Counted from the stretch's first letter, positions 24,275 to 33,715 are shown. The stretch is 64,000 nt of DNA from Desulfovibrio sp. 86 (GCF_902702915.1 NZ_LR738849.1:3178001-3242000); one strand, 5' to 3'. Notes: generated by a model not told the origin, from the letters alone. Numbers and translations are program-made.

Positions 24275-24673
24275 ATGAACACCCGTTTTTCTCTCACTTC
24301 GGTGTCCCCTGTCCGTCTGACCGCTGCGGCCCTGGCTGCCGCCGCTGTGTGGCTCTTTGCGCCGGAACTGGCACAGGCTGCCGTGACCTTTGGCGACATC
24401 GGCCAGAACGTGGCCGACAGCGCCAAGGGGGTAGCCAAGGGCGTCACAATGGTGGGCTTTGCCTCTGGTGCGGGCATGGGCGTGTGGGGTTGCATTGATA
24501 TGTACAAGGCCAGCAAAAGCCAGTCCGGCCAGTCGGGCAACTACGCGCCGGGCATCGCTAAGGTCGTGATCGGCGCTCTGGCGCTCGGCATTGGGGAGTT
24601 TCTCGGCTCCGGTTCCGCCACGCTCTTCGGCACTGACCAGACCACGGGCCTTGATGAACTTGGGCTGCGGTAA
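24275..24673 (+). CDS. Inner-membrane T4BSS protein, IcmD/DotP (TraR)-like
   Basis: The 132-residue protein starts at ATG 24275 after GAAGGAGGATTCT. It has a signal-like N-terminal segment (LTAAALAAAAVWLFAPELAQ AA) and a second hydrophobic stretch (IAKVVIGALALGIGEFLG). Between them lies the IcmD-type sequence TFGDIGQNVADSAKGVAKGV. Length and order agree with IcmD/DotP. Function within the secretion complex is not known in detail. Confidence 0.65.
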   Translation: MNTRFSLTSVSPVRLTAAALAAAAVWLFAPELAQAAVTFGDIGQNVADSAKGVAKGVTMVGFASGAGMGVWGCIDMYKASKSQSGQSGNYAPGIAKVVIGALALGIGEFLGSGSATLFGTDQTTGLDELGLR

Positions 24674-24685
24674 GCAGGAGGGCGT

Positions 24686-25423
24686 ATGAACTGGTTCAAA
24701 AAGAAGAAGCCCTTGCCGGAGCTTGCGACGGTGGATGCGGAAGGAACGACAGCACCGACTGATGTTGTGGAAAATCCTTCCCCGGATGCGCCTCCGGCCT
24801 ACAACGCCGAAACCATCATCGGCGGGCTTGGCTGGTATCGCTCGCAGTATCAGCGGGCCATGAAGCTGGCGGTGGGGCTGGTGCTTCTGCTGCTTGTCTG
24901 CATTGCGGTCGTTGTGCTGCTCATCCTGAAACAGCCCACGCCGCGCTATTTCGCGGCCACGCCCGATTTGCGCCTGGCTCCGCTCATCCCTCTGGACAAG
25001 CCCGTGCTCACGCAACAGGGCCTCCTGAATTGGGTGACGGAGACCATCAGCAACGCCGTGTCGCTGGACTTTCTCGAATGGCGCGAGAAGCTCTCCAACG
25101 TGCGGGAGAACTTTGACGATACGGCCTTCAAGTCCTTTCTGGCCTCGCTGGGCAGCTCCGGCATTCTGGACATGATCAAGGAGAAACGCCTTTCCGTGTC
25201 TGCCGTGGTCACACGAGCGCCGGTCATCACCGCATCGGGCCTTGTGGGTGGCAAAATGACCTGGAAGGTCGAGTTCCCGCTCATCGTGTCCTACGAATCC
25301 AGCCAGGGAGTAGAAAGCACCCAGCGCCTCATGGCGACCGTGCTGGTGGCGCGGGCCTCTACCGTGCTCACGCCTCGCGGGGTGGTCATTCAGCAAGTTG
25401 TGCTGAAAAGGGGGGACGGCTGA
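24686..25423 (+). CDS. dotI: DotI/IcmL (TraM)-type inner-membrane protein
   Basis: The 245-residue protein has a short cytoplasmic tail, one membrane helix (AMKLAVGLVLLLLVCIAVVV, about residues 58-77) and a periplasmic DotI domain. The domain is recognisable by LNWVTETISNAVSLDFLEWR, then FKSFLASLGSSGILDMIKEK. DotI forms octameric rings with DotJ in Legionella and resembles VirB8. The stop overlaps the dotO start (A of the ATG at 25423). Confidence 0.88.
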   Translation: MNWFKKKKPLPELATVDAEGTTAPTDVVENPSPDAPPAYNAETIIGGLGWYRSQYQRAMKLAVGLVLLLLVCIAVVVLLILKQPTPRYFAATPDLRLAPLIPLDKPVLTQQGLLNWVTETISNAVSLDFLEWREKLSNVRENFDDTAFKSFLASLGSSGILDMIKEKRLSVSAVVTRAPVITASGLVGGKMTWKVEFPLIVSYESSQGVESTQRLMATVLVARASTVLTPRGVVIQQVVLKRGDG

Positions 25424-28401
25424 TGCTGGATACCCTCGTACACGGCGTTGATCGTGGTCTTCGTGCTCTGTCCGAGACCTTTTACGGGCCTGCGGGGTCG
25501 TATTGCAAGCTGGAAACCGTGGACAGAGGTGCCCTGGTGGCCGACGACGGCAGCCTCATCACCGTCTTGCGGCTGGAAGGGGCGCTCAAGCAGGTGGGCC
25601 TTGCCGAGCACAAAACCATCATGCTTGGCCTAACGGAAAAGCTGCAATCCACGCTCTCGCGTCCCGGCCACTGCATTCAGGTGGTGTTTGAATATGACCC
25701 GGAGGCCAGCGAGGGGCGCATCCGTGAAATGCTGTTGCCCTCGCGCCGTACCGCGCAAAACCTTGGTCTGGACATTGGCCCCTTACTGGAAAACTGGGGT
25801 CAAGCGTTGCAACGCTATTGCTCGATGGAGACCTGCTGGCTGGTTTTGTGGACGCGGCCTGGTGTGCTGGCAGAAAGTCTCCGCAAAACAGCCCTCAAAG
25901 AGCGCATGGTTTCCATGCGTAAAGCCCCCATGCAACCGGGTTGCCAGCAGATTGCTGCGGGCATTGCCGCCCTGCACGACGCGCACAACGGCTTTGTGAC
26001 CGGCGTGTTGGATGCTTTCAAGCAGGTGGAGCTGTTAACCTATCCGCTGACGCCTCATGAAGCTTTGCGGGATATTCGCGTGTGCATTGACCCGGACTTC
26101 ACCAGTCTGGATTGGCAGGCGCGTATTCCCGGCGACCCGTTGCCCCTGCGCCTGCCCGATGCGGACGCTCCGGCATCAGCCATGCTGCACAACGTCATTT
26201 ACCCGGATTTCAAGACACAGCTCTGGCCGCGTGAGGGACACATGCTTTCGCGCAGTGCTCTTCAGGTAGGAGATCGGTTGTATGGGCCGCTCGTCATGAC
26301 ACTCATGCCCCAAACCCCCAAGCCATTTCAGGAATTTTTCAGAGTGTTGGCTAGGCGGGACGAACGCATGCCGTATCGCGTGGCTTTTCTGCTGGAGCCG
26401 GGTGGGCTTTTTTTGGGCCTCAAGCCGCTGCTGTCTGCTGTGCTGGCGTTTGCCAGCACGGACAACAAGCGCTTCAACAAAGCTCTGGAAGGCTTGCGGG
26501 CCTTGGACTTGGAGGGAATGTGCTGCATTCGCTTTCGCATCATGTTCTGTACCTGGGCTTCCTGTATAAACCTGCCGGTGCCGCAGGCGCACGGTTTGCT
26601 GCGTCGGCGCATGGCGGAGCTGACCAAGGCAGTTCAGGGCTGGGGCACCACGGATGTGACAGAATCCATAGGCGATCCTCTGCTGGGGCTGACGGCCACG
26701 GTGCCCGGCATGATGCCTTCAAGTCCGGCTCCGGTTACGGCAGCGCCGCTTGATGACGCCATTGGCATGTTGCCGCAACGTGCGGCCTCTCCCTGGAAAG
26801 AAGGGAGTCTTCTGCTGCGTACTTTGGACGGCAAGCTCATTCCCTTTGCCCCAAATTCGTCAGAACAGGCTGCGTGGATTGATCTTGGTGTGGCTCCGAT
26901 GGGCGGCGGCAAGTCGGTCTTTCTTAACGCCATGAACTTCGCTTTTGTGACCCAGGCCGGGCTTTCGCGCCTGCCGTGGGTGTCCATCGTGGACGTTGGC
27001 CCATCCAGTTCCGGCCTCATTACGCTGCTCAAAGAAAATCTGCCCGAAGGTAAAAAACACCTGGCCGCTTATCACCGGCTCAGGATGACGGAAGAGTATT
27101 GCATCAATCCTTTTGACACGCCGCTGGGCTGTCGGTGTCCTTTGCCCGCACACAAGGCGTTTTTGTCCAACCTGCTGTCGTTGATGGCAACGCCTGTAAA
27201 AGAGACCGCCCCTCCCGAAAGTGTGCCCAATATCATGATGCGGGCCATTGACAGCGCCTATCTGGAACTTTCTGAAGGCAACAAGCCCAAATTGTACCAG
27301 TCCAATATACTGCCTGATTTACATGAGCTTTTGTTGCGAGAAAAAGTGCCCCTGGACGCTATCACCACATGGTGGGAGGTGGTGGATGCACTGTTTGTGC
27401 GGGGGTACGTCCATGAAGCTATTCAGGCGCAACGTTATGCTGTGCCCGTACTTGCCGACGTTGCAGCGCAGATCGCCCAGAACCAGGGCATCATCTACAG
27501 CTATGATCAGGGTGTCCGTGACAAGACAAGAACCGCGTTGGTGGACGCCTCTGACTCGTATGTGGTGCTGAAAAACCCGACGCGCTTTGACCTGGGGGAC
27601 GCCCAGATCGTCAGCCTTGATCTCGATGAGGTGGCACCGCGCGGGGGGGATTTGCAGGACAGGCAATCGGCCATCATGTATATGCTGGCACGGCATGTGC
27701 TGGGCAGTCGCTTTTTTCTCATGCCTGCGGATGTGGAACTGATGCCGGAGCAGTATCAGGCCTACCACGCCGAACGCATTGAAGCCATTCGGGAAGACCC
27801 CAAAAGGCTTTGCTACGATGAAGCGCACCGCGTGACAAAGAACACCTCCGTATCAGGTCAGCTAGAAGCGGATATGACCACGATGGCGCGGGAATCACGC
27901 AAATGGAACCTTTCCATCGGCTTGTACACGCAATCCATTGACGACATCCCCGACATCATCATCGAGCTTGCCACCACCATTCTCATCCTGGGAGCCGGAA
28001 CGGACAAGGGCATTGAAGATTTGGCAAAGCGTTTTGCGTTGAACGGAGCCTGTCGCTATGCCCTGGGGCATCTGGGCAAGCCCGGCCCGGCAGGTTCCAA
28101 CCTTGTGGGGCTGTTCCGAACCGGCGCGGGCCTCTCACAACTGGTGCTCAGTCTGACCATCGGCGGGCAGCCGCTGTGGGCCTTTTCCACCACCACCGAA
28201 GACGTGGCCATTCGTAACCATCTCTACAAACGCATGGAACCTTCCGAAGCATTGCGGCGTCTGGCAGCGCGTTTTCCGGGCGGCTCCGCCAAGTCGGAAG
28301 TGGAGCGTCGCCGTCGCCGGGTCACTGATCAGAGCAGCGCGGATGATGTGCTGGTCAACGTGATTCAGGAAATCGTCAACGAGATTGCGAGGAATGTATG
28401 A
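25423..28401 (+). CDS. dotO: DotO/IcmB (TraU)-type secretion ATPase
   Basis: The 992-residue protein is the VirB4-like ATPase of type IVB systems. An N-terminal domain of about 430 residues precedes the RecA core. Walker A is GVAPMGGGKSVFLNAMNFAF near residue 490 and Walker B is KRLCYDEAHRV near residue 800. Between them lie the conserved CINPFDTPLGCRCPLPAHKA and VSLDLDEVAPRG. It supplies energy for substrate translocation with DotB at the cytoplasmic base. Full length; overlaps dotI and the next gene by one to four bases. Confidence 0.93.
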   Translation: MLDTLVHGVDRGLRALSETFYGPAGSYCKLETVDRGALVADDGSLITVLRLEGALKQVGLAEHKTIMLGLTEKLQSTLSRPGHCIQVVFEYDPEASEGRIREMLLPSRRTAQNLGLDIGPLLENWGQALQRYCSMETCWLVLWTRPGVLAESLRKTALKERMVSMRKAPMQPGCQQIAAGIAALHDAHNGFVTGVLDAFKQVELLTYPLTPHEALRDIRVCIDPDFTSLDWQARIPGDPLPLRLPDADAPASAMLHNVIYPDFKTQLWPREGHMLSRSALQVGDRLYGPLVMTLMPQTPKPFQEFFRVLARRDERMPYRVAFLLEPGGLFLGLKPLLSAVLAFASTDNKRFNKALEGLRALDLEGMCCIRFRIMFCTWASCINLPVPQAHGLLRRRMAELTKAVQGWGTTDVTESIGDPLLGLTATVPGMMPSSPAPVTAAPLDDAIGMLPQRAASPWKEGSLLLRTLDGKLIPFAPNSSEQAAWIDLGVAPMGGGKSVFLNAMNFAFVTQAGLSRLPWVSIVDVGPSSSGLITLLKENLPEGKKHLAAYHRLRMTEEYCINPFDTPLGCRCPLPAHKAFLSNLLSLMATPVKETAPPESVPNIMMRAIDSAYLELSEGNKPKLYQSNILPDLHELLLREKVPLDAITTWWEVVDALFVRGYVHEAIQAQRYAVPVLADVAAQIAQNQGIIYSYDQGVRDKTRTALVDASDSYVVLKNPTRFDLGDAQIVSLDLDEVAPRGGDLQDRQSAIMYMLARHVLGSRFFLMPADVELMPEQYQAYHAERIEAIREDPKRLCYDEAHRVTKNTSVSGQLEADMTTMARESRKWNLSIGLYTQSIDDIPDIIIELATTILILGAGTDKGIEDLAKRFALNGACRYALGHLGKPGPAGSNLVGLFRTGAGLSQLVLSLTIGGQPLWAFSTTTEDVAIRNHLYKRMEPSEALRRLAARFPGGSAKSEVERRRRRVTDQSSADDVLVNVIQEIVNEIARNV

Positions 28402-29498
28402 AAAAGCTCTTTCTGGCGACACTGCTGGCTTTACTGCCCGTGCAGGCCCTGGCGGCAGGGTGCGACTGTGGCTCCATCAACGCCATGATCACAATGGCGA
28501 AAATGGGAACCATCCAATCCGTGAACATCAACACATCGGCGGAAGCCGTTTCCATCCGCTCGGAGATTCTGCTGGCGGCGCAGAACATCATCGGCACCAT
28601 CAAGACCGAAAGCGCCACCATCGTGCGGGCCATCATCAGCCTGAAAGAAAGCAATGCCGCCATGATCAAGGGGCAGGCCACGGCTGGCCAGGCCACGCGC
28701 ACGGAAGATGTGTACGGCAAGGCCGCGCAACCCTCCGGGCTATGCGGGGCCAGTGCGCTGGGGGCCGGGGTGCAGCTTGGGGCGCAGGCGTCACGCCAGG
28801 TGCATCAGACCATGCGCGGCAAGCAGTTGGAGTATTCCAACAGGCCGGACACAAAACCGGTGGAGTTTCTGGGGCGGGTGCTGGCTGACGATCACCCCAC
28901 GGAGCAGGAAATGGTGGATTCACTCTTTCCGCTACAGGCAACGCTCACTGAGGATCAGGTGGGCCAGGCGCACGAGACCATCAAGACCCTTGCCAATCCC
29001 CGGCCTCTGCCCGTGGTCACAGACGCGCAAAAAGACACGCCCTCCGGCCAGACCTATGCCGTGGGCAGGAAAATTCATGAAGGACGCCTTGCCGCGGCAA
29101 TGGAAAGCCTCAACAGCCATGTGGCCTATCACGCGCCCACGCTGCCGGATGACGTGGCGAATTGGGCGCAAAGCCAGTGGCAGGAGGCGGGCGGCAGCGG
29201 CACCCCTCCGGGGCTTGTCAACGGCAAGATGTCTGAGGCCGGGCTGTACAAGCTGCTCAGTCAGATGCGGCTCGGCAATCCCAACTGGTTCACGCAGGTC
29301 ACAGCAGCCACGGAGGCGGGGCTTTTGCGGGAACTGGTGATGATGCAGGCCATTCAGATCGAACTGACCCGCAAGAACAACGAGTTTCTTGACCGCCTGA
29401 GTTTCACCACGGCGCTGGATTACCTGACGCGCATGGACGGCACCACCGGCAGGGAAATGACCGACCTGTACACCCGCATGATCGGGGCGCAGCAATAG
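28398..29498 (+). CDS. Secreted conjugation protein (TraW-position, function unknown)
   Basis: The 366-residue protein begins with a clear signal peptide (MKKLFLATLLALLPVQALAA) followed by GCDCG. The mature part is mostly helical, with a coiled region at about residues 40-100 (SIRSEILLAAQNIIGTIKTE). A C-terminal ending follows: ALDYLTRMDGTTGREMTDLY. Layout and size recall VirB5/TraC-like minor pilus or periplasmic proteins, and its place after dotO corresponds to TraW in IncI plasmids. I do not claim homology. It overlaps dotO by four bases, and a toxin-antitoxin pair on the opposite strand follows it. Confidence 0.6.
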   Translation: MKKLFLATLLALLPVQALAAGCDCGSINAMITMAKMGTIQSVNINTSAEAVSIRSEILLAAQNIIGTIKTESATIVRAIISLKESNAAMIKGQATAGQATRTEDVYGKAAQPSGLCGASALGAGVQLGAQASRQVHQTMRGKQLEYSNRPDTKPVEFLGRVLADDHPTEQEMVDSLFPLQATLTEDQVGQAHETIKTLANPRPLPVVTDAQKDTPSGQTYAVGRKIHEGRLAAAMESLNSHVAYHAPTLPDDVANWAQSQWQEAGGSGTPPGLVNGKMSEAGLYKLLSQMRLGNPNWFTQVTAATEAGLLRELVMMQAIQIELTRKNNEFLDRLSFTTALDYLTRMDGTTGREMTDLYTRMIGAQQ

Positions 29499-29528
29499 GT
29501 GTTTGGTAATGACGACAATGCACACGGG

Positions 29529-29852
29529 CTACATGAGGCCCAGCACAATCTTCATGGATTCGGTCAACGTGGCCAGGTCGGCGGCGGAAAGATCGCAGAG
29601 CTTTTTGCCAAAGCGTTTTTTGTCTGCCGCGCAAAGCTGGTCGCACACAGCCACAGAGCCAGCCCCTGCGGAGTCAAGAGGCACCACGATGGGCGGGCGG
29701 GGCTTGGCCGAAGTGGAAAGCGGCACCACCACGACCGTACCCCTGGCTTTGTTGAGCGCGTTGACCGTGAGGATCACGGCAGGGCGGCATTTTTGTATCT
29801 CCATCCCCTGGGACGGGTCGAAGTTTACCCACCAGACTTCACCGCGCTGCAT
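29529..29852 (-). CDS. mazF: MazF/PemK-family endoribonuclease toxin
   Basis: The 107-residue protein is a canonical MazF fold: it starts MQRGEVWWVNFDPSQGMEIQ, then KCRPAVILTVNALN, then GTVVVVPLSTSAKPRPPIVV. Arg and Thr of the RPAVILT segment and the Ser/Thr of VVPLST are the conserved active-site region. Its start overlaps the upstream antitoxin by 14 bases, the usual translationally coupled arrangement. It probably stabilises the conjugative element by post-segregational killing. It is inserted antisense between the TraW-like gene and dotA. Confidence 0.9.
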   Translation of the reverse strand: MQRGEVWWVNFDPSQGMEIQKCRPAVILTVNALNKARGTVVVVPLSTSAKPRPPIVVPLDSAGAGSVAVCDQLCAADKKRFGKKLCDLSAADLATLTESMKIVLGLM

Positions 29853-30093
29853 GTGCGCCTCCGACTTCTTCGCCGCGAATGCCGTCAGTCATCAGGGCGT
29901 CGCGCCACTCCTGCATTTCGGCGTTGAGCACGGCGTCCTGCTCAACCTCAAGCGCAATGAGGTACAGCGGGTCGTTTTCCACGGGCAAAGCCTTTTCGAG
30001 CAAATCCGCCACATAGGCGCTTCGCTGGCGGGCAGGCACGGTCTGCTTGAAGCGTTCCGCAATGGGGTCGGGGATATGAAGCAGCAGTTGCAT
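29839..30093 (-). CDS. Antitoxin of the MazF-type toxin
   Basis: The 84-residue protein starts after AGGAGGACGACC at 30093. It begins MQLLLHIPDPIAERFKQTVP, a ribbon-helix-helix-like beta strand and helix, and continues with SAYVADLLEKALPVENDPLY, a typical helix 2 and linker. The acidic C-terminus (LNAEMQEWRDALM) would neutralise the toxin. A palindromic operator lies just upstream at 30109-30130. The pairing with MazF is by context and overlap. Confidence 0.75.
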   Translation of the reverse strand: MQLLLHIPDPIAERFKQTVPARQRSAYVADLLEKALPVENDPLYLIALEVEQDAVLNAEMQEWRDALMTDGIRGEEVGGAHAAR

Positions 30094-30108
30094 GGTCGTC
30101 CTCCTCTG

Positions 30109-30130
30109 TTGATAGCAATATTAATATCAA
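30109..30130. promoter_or_regulatory. Antitoxin operator, AT-rich inverted repeat with ATAGCA motifs
   Basis: TTGATA (30109-30114) and TATCAA (30125-30130) frame an AT-rich spacer, and ATAGCAAT occurs here at about 30112 and again at 30131. The site precedes the antitoxin start (30093) and also lies between the antitoxin and dotA. The ATAGCA motif recurs at other gaps of the module. Confidence 0.55.
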
Positions 30131-30181
30131 TAGCAATTAATCTTGTCAATACCCTTCCACGCAGCAACGGAGGAACACAGC

Positions 30182-32230
30182 ATGGCCTCATCTGATATTC
30201 CCGCAACCTCTGAGGTGCTGCTCAAAAGTGACGCCAGCAAGCAGTTTTTGGACACCCTGCTGGGACAAGGCTGGGACGCCTGGGGCCAGGGGCTTGGCGG
30301 CTCGCAAGCTGCGGAACTCATGCTGCAACTGTTCAGCGCATTCAACATCGTGGCGCTGGCGACCATTTCGGCGCTCTTTCTCTGGGTGCTGGCAATGGCC
30401 GTGGCGGGCACGGCGCATGAGGGTACGCCATTTGGCAAACGCTACAGCTCCTTATGGATGCCGCTGCGCTTTGTGGGGGCAATGGGGGCGCTGGCACCCA
30501 TATTCAAGGGGCTGAGTTTCTTTCAGGTGGCGATTCTGGCCTGCATCGGCTTTTCCATCAACCTGGGCAATTTCGTCTGGGAGCTGGGCACCAACTACTT
30601 TGTGGAGCACGGCGGGCAGATCACCGTGCAGGCTCCCGACCAGAACGTGACCCACTATGCCGCCATTGCCAACGGTTCGCTGGAATCGCTGACCATGCAG
30701 TATTACCTGAACGAGCGCCGGGGCATGAATGTCTCGCCGGGCGGTCAATGGAAGTACAGCGGCAACTGGATTCGCTCTGGCGGCGAGTACCGCTTCACCT
30801 TCAACGGCAACACCGGCTCCATCATGGTGGAGTGCGTGGACGAAGGTGATGCGCTGTGCCGGGGCAAGGTCAATGCCGTAGGCACGGCGGTGTCGTCGCT
30901 CTCCAGTGTGGCAAGCCAGCTTGCCAACCCGGATACGCCCGCCGACGCCATTGACCCGTTGGCTTTGCACTCTGCGGCCAACAGCATCAACGCCACCATT
31001 CTGTCCTCCTTGCAAAGCTACGCCAAACAGGGGCAGCTCAAGAACAAATTGCAGGACTTTCAGGACATATCCAAGCAGTACGGCTGGTTTATCGCCGGTT
31101 CGTCCTACTGGTCAATCGCCTGGATCAATCAGGAAGTGCGCGAAGCCATGTATTCGGGCATTTCGTATGCCCCCAGAGAATACACGGAGTCCGAACTGCT
31201 CGCCATGAACTACGGCTTGCAGGATTACGAGGCCGTCAAAGAGCGCGTGGCCAACTACATCAAGACGGCCTACACCACGCGGCGCGGCATCTCGGACACC
31301 ACGGCGCATCCTGCGGTGACGGATGAAAACCGGACACTGAGCGAAGTCGGCAACTGGCTGCGGGCTACGCTGAACAATCTTGTGAGCGCCAATATCCTGC
31401 CCATTGCGGTGGAAAAGCTCTCCACCAACGACCCCATCATGGCCGTGTCCAACGTGGGGGATTACCTCATCGGCACGGCCTGGGGGCTGGCCGCAGCTCT
31501 GGGCGGCCTTGATGTGGCGCATTCTATGAGCAAGGCTATTCCCTTTATCGGCAAGGCTGTGCCCAATCTGGACAAGTATATTTCTTTCGTTCTGTTCTCC
31601 GTCTTCTTGCCGCTGCTGCTCTACGGCCTGGCGCTGGCCTATTACCTTCCGGCCATTCCCTTTATCCGCTGGATTGCCGCCCTGGCGGGCTGGGTGATTC
31701 TCATTGTGGAATCGCTCGTGGCCGCGCCGCTGTGGCTGTGCGCCCATGCCCTGCCCGAAGGAGAAGGGGCAGCCGGGCAGCACGGCAAGCGCGGGTATCT
31801 CTTGCTGCTCGGCATCATCATTCGCCCGCCGCTCATGGTGGCCGGGTTTTTCTGCGCCGTGATCCTGCTCAACGTGCTGGGGCGGCTCATCGGGGCCAGT
31901 TTCGAGATGTTCATTGCGGGCACTTCACAAGCCAAGGTCATCGGCCTCACGGGCACCATTTCCATGCTGGTGATCCTCGGCATCGTGGTGATCATGACGG
32001 CCAACAAATTCTTCAGCCTTATCCACTACCTGCCGGAGCATGTGACCAACTGGATCGGCCAGCAATTCCATTCCCTGGGTGAAAAAGAAGACCAGAGCGG
32101 GGTCAAGGGCGTGTTTGTGGGTTCCACCAACGCGGTCTCGTCCGGCGCGGACGGGGCGCGGGGCCTGCGCAATACCGTGCTTGGCAGCAAGCCGAAACCT
32201 GACCTCTCTGAACACAATTTCAGGAGTTAG
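30182..32230 (+). CDS. dotA: DotA (TraY)-type polytopic membrane protein
   Basis: The 682-residue protein starts at ATG 30182 after GGAGGAACACAGC. It has membrane segments near the N-terminus (FNIVALATISALFLWVLAMA and MGALAPIFKGLSFFQVAILA), a large periplasmic loop of about 350 residues and a C-terminal cluster of five or so segments. DotA in Legionella has the same layout of one big periplasmic domain flanked by helices. It is a central membrane component of type IVB systems and can itself be secreted. An overlapping upstream ATG (30143) would run through the antitoxin operator and is less likely. Confidence 0.85.
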   Translation: MASSDIPATSEVLLKSDASKQFLDTLLGQGWDAWGQGLGGSQAAELMLQLFSAFNIVALATISALFLWVLAMAVAGTAHEGTPFGKRYSSLWMPLRFVGAMGALAPIFKGLSFFQVAILACIGFSINLGNFVWELGTNYFVEHGGQITVQAPDQNVTHYAAIANGSLESLTMQYYLNERRGMNVSPGGQWKYSGNWIRSGGEYRFTFNGNTGSIMVECVDEGDALCRGKVNAVGTAVSSLSSVASQLANPDTPADAIDPLALHSAANSINATILSSLQSYAKQGQLKNKLQDFQDISKQYGWFIAGSSYWSIAWINQEVREAMYSGISYAPREYTESELLAMNYGLQDYEAVKERVANYIKTAYTTRRGISDTTAHPAVTDENRTLSEVGNWLRATLNNLVSANILPIAVEKLSTNDPIMAVSNVGDYLIGTAWGLAAALGGLDVAHSMSKAIPFIGKAVPNLDKYISFVLFSVFLPLLLYGLALAYYLPAIPFIRWIAALAGWVILIVESLVAAPLWLCAHALPEGEGAAGQHGKRGYLLLLGIIIRPPLMVAGFFCAVILLNVLGRLIGASFEMFIAGTSQAKVIGLTGTISMLVILGIVVIMTANKFFSLIHYLPEHVTNWIGQQFHSLGEKEDQSGVKGVFVGSTNAVSSGADGARGLRNTVLGSKPKPDLSEHNFRS

Positions 32231-32232
32231 CC

Positions 32233-32673
32233 ATGTTTGAGAACGCCAAAGAAGCCCTTCGGGCGCGAATTGCGCCCACCAGTACACACCTTTCGGCCTT
32301 GCGCGGGGATTTACAGAGCCGCCTGCGTCATTTCAGGGCAGAGCGCACCCCGGAAGAGCAAAAGGCTCTGGAAGAGGACTTCGCACAGATGCTCACAGCC
32401 TGGGGGATTGCGGATGTGGCGCAACTTCCCGCTGTACTGCGAGAACTACGGTTGCGCCTGGTGGTGTTCATTCTGCCGGTGCTGGTCTGTCTGGGCGCGG
32501 CGCTGCTCACGCAGCGGCCTGCCGTATGGCTGGCCGTGGCCCTGGTCGCGCCGCCGTGCTTTTTCGGCATCCTCACCACCTGCTGGCGCGTGGCCGTGCT
32601 GAAAAATCGTTGCTTTCAGCCCTTCACAAGCTGGCTGTGCTCACTCGTCGGTTTTACCCAGGAACGCCCGTAG
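32233..32673 (+). CDS. IcmV/TraX-like small membrane protein
   Basis: The 146-residue protein follows dotA by two bases. It has a basic amphipathic N-terminus and two adjacent membrane helices (LVVFILPVLVCLGAALLTQ and AVWLAVALVAPPCFFGILTT). IcmV/TraX proteins sit next to DotA, share this double-helix layout and are needed for DotA function. The last 33 bases overlap the converging RHH gene on the other strand, which may place the two transcription units in conflict. Confidence 0.65.
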   Translation: MFENAKEALRARIAPTSTHLSALRGDLQSRLRHFRAERTPEEQKALEEDFAQMLTAWGIADVAQLPAVLRELRLRLVVFILPVLVCLGAALLTQRPAVWLAVALVAPPCFFGILTTCWRVAVLKNRCFQPFTSWLCSLVGFTQERP

Positions 32674-32943
32674 GGAGGCTTCGATGACGGCGATTTCCTT
32701 CATGTCGTTCTGCACAGCAAAGAGCTTCAGGGCTTTGGCAAGGTCGCGGTCAATGAGAAAGTATTTGCCCACGCGGTTTTCCTTGCCTTTGGGAGCTTCT
32801 TTGCCTTTGCCCGCCGCTGCTGCGGGGGGCGGGGGTGTGTCTGTCTCCGGCTTTTGCTTTGACGCTCCGAATACGCTGTCCAGCAAATCTTCCTGCGGTT
32901 CTACGGTTGTGGCCTGTCCCAGACCACCTTTCTTACGCGCCAT
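32641..32943 (-). CDS. Partition partner of ParA, ribbon-helix-helix type
   Basis: The 100-residue protein has a disordered, Pro/Lys-rich N-terminal half and a C-terminal ribbon-helix-helix: GKYFLIDRDLAKALKLFAVQ, then NDMKEIAVIEASLRAFLG. Small RHH proteins with flexible arms (ParG-like) bind the centromere and stimulate the ParA ATPase. It overlaps the parA stop by 11 bases and is co-transcribed with it. The AT-rich gap at 33716-33848 is a candidate binding site. Confidence 0.7.
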   Translation of the reverse strand: MARKKGGLGQATTVEPQEDLLDSVFGASKQKPETDTPPPPAAAAGKGKEAPKGKENRVGKYFLIDRDLAKALKLFAVQNDMKEIAVIEASLRAFLGKTDE

Positions 32944-33715
32944 AACGGGCCTCCAATCGGGTTATCACTTCACTGCCAAGGGCGGCGTAATCCTGCGCCC
33001 CGTAGGATTTGGGGTCATAGACAAAGACACTCTGGCCGTGGCTGGGCGCTTCGGCCAGCGTCACGTTGTCACGGATGACGGCCTGCATGAGATCGGTGCT
33101 GTGCTTTTCGGCCAGCACGTCCAGAACGTCACGGCACAGCCGCTTTCTGCGGTCAACAAAGGTCGGGACAATGCCAAGCACCGCCAGATTGGGGTTCAAG
33201 CGGCGGCGCACCCGTTCCAGATCGTCCTGCATGAGCGCGAGACCTTCCAGCGAATGGAACTCCGTCTGCACTGGGATGAGCACGGCGTCCGCCGCCGCAT
33301 AGGTGTTGATGGCCAGCAAGTCCAGCGAGGGCGGGCTGTCGATGAGCGCCACGTCAAACATGCCCTGCACCCGTTCCAGAGCTTCTTTCAGCAGCAATTC
33401 CTTGCCAATTTCCTGCGCAAAGACTTCCGGCATGGCCGCAAGCTGCCGATTGGCTGGAGCCAGCAGAACGCAGCCGCCCGCCGCGCCTTTTTCCACCGGC
33501 AACGCAATGTCCTGCCAACTCGCCTTGCCACGCAGCACATCCAGAATGCTTTTGCCCTCATTTCCCTTGCCCCAGGCGCGGGTCAGGTTGGCCTGCGCGT
33601 CCATGTCCACGGCCAGCACTTTCTTGCCGTGGGCGGCCAGGGCTGCGGTCAAGTTCTGGGTGGTGGTCGTTTTGCCCACGCCCCCCTTTTTGTTGGCGAT
33701 GACGATGCAGCGCAT
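32933..33715 (-). CDS. parA: ParA-family partition ATPase
   Basis: The 260-residue protein has the deviant Walker A NKKGGVGKTTTTQNLTAALA at residues 8-27. Walker A' is VLAVDMDAQANLTRAWGKG and Walker B is FDVALIDSPPSLDLLAINTY. It lacks an N-terminal HTH, so it belongs to the short ParA group that relies on the small partner for regulation. It would position or segregate the element, implying a plasmid-like life or a replicative stage of an ICE. It diverges from dotD across an AT-rich 133-base gap. Confidence 0.92.
   Translation of the reverse strand: MRCIVIANKKGGVGKTTTTQNLTAALAAHGKKVLAVDMDAQANLTRAWGKGNEGKSILDVLRGKASWQDIALPVEKGAAGGCVLLAPANRQLAAMPEVFAQEIGKELLLKEALERVQGMFDVALIDSPPSLDLLAINTYAAADAVLIPVQTEFHSLEGLALMQDDLERVRRRLNPNLAVLGIVPTFVDRRKRLCRDVLDVLAEKHSTDLMQAVIRDNVTLAEAPSHGQSVFVYDPKSYGAQDYAALGSEVITRLEARYGA

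Noticed and set aside
24122-25396. 424-codon minus-strand frame
   Set aside because: It runs antisense to three well-supported membrane genes, with His/Arg-rich shadow composition.
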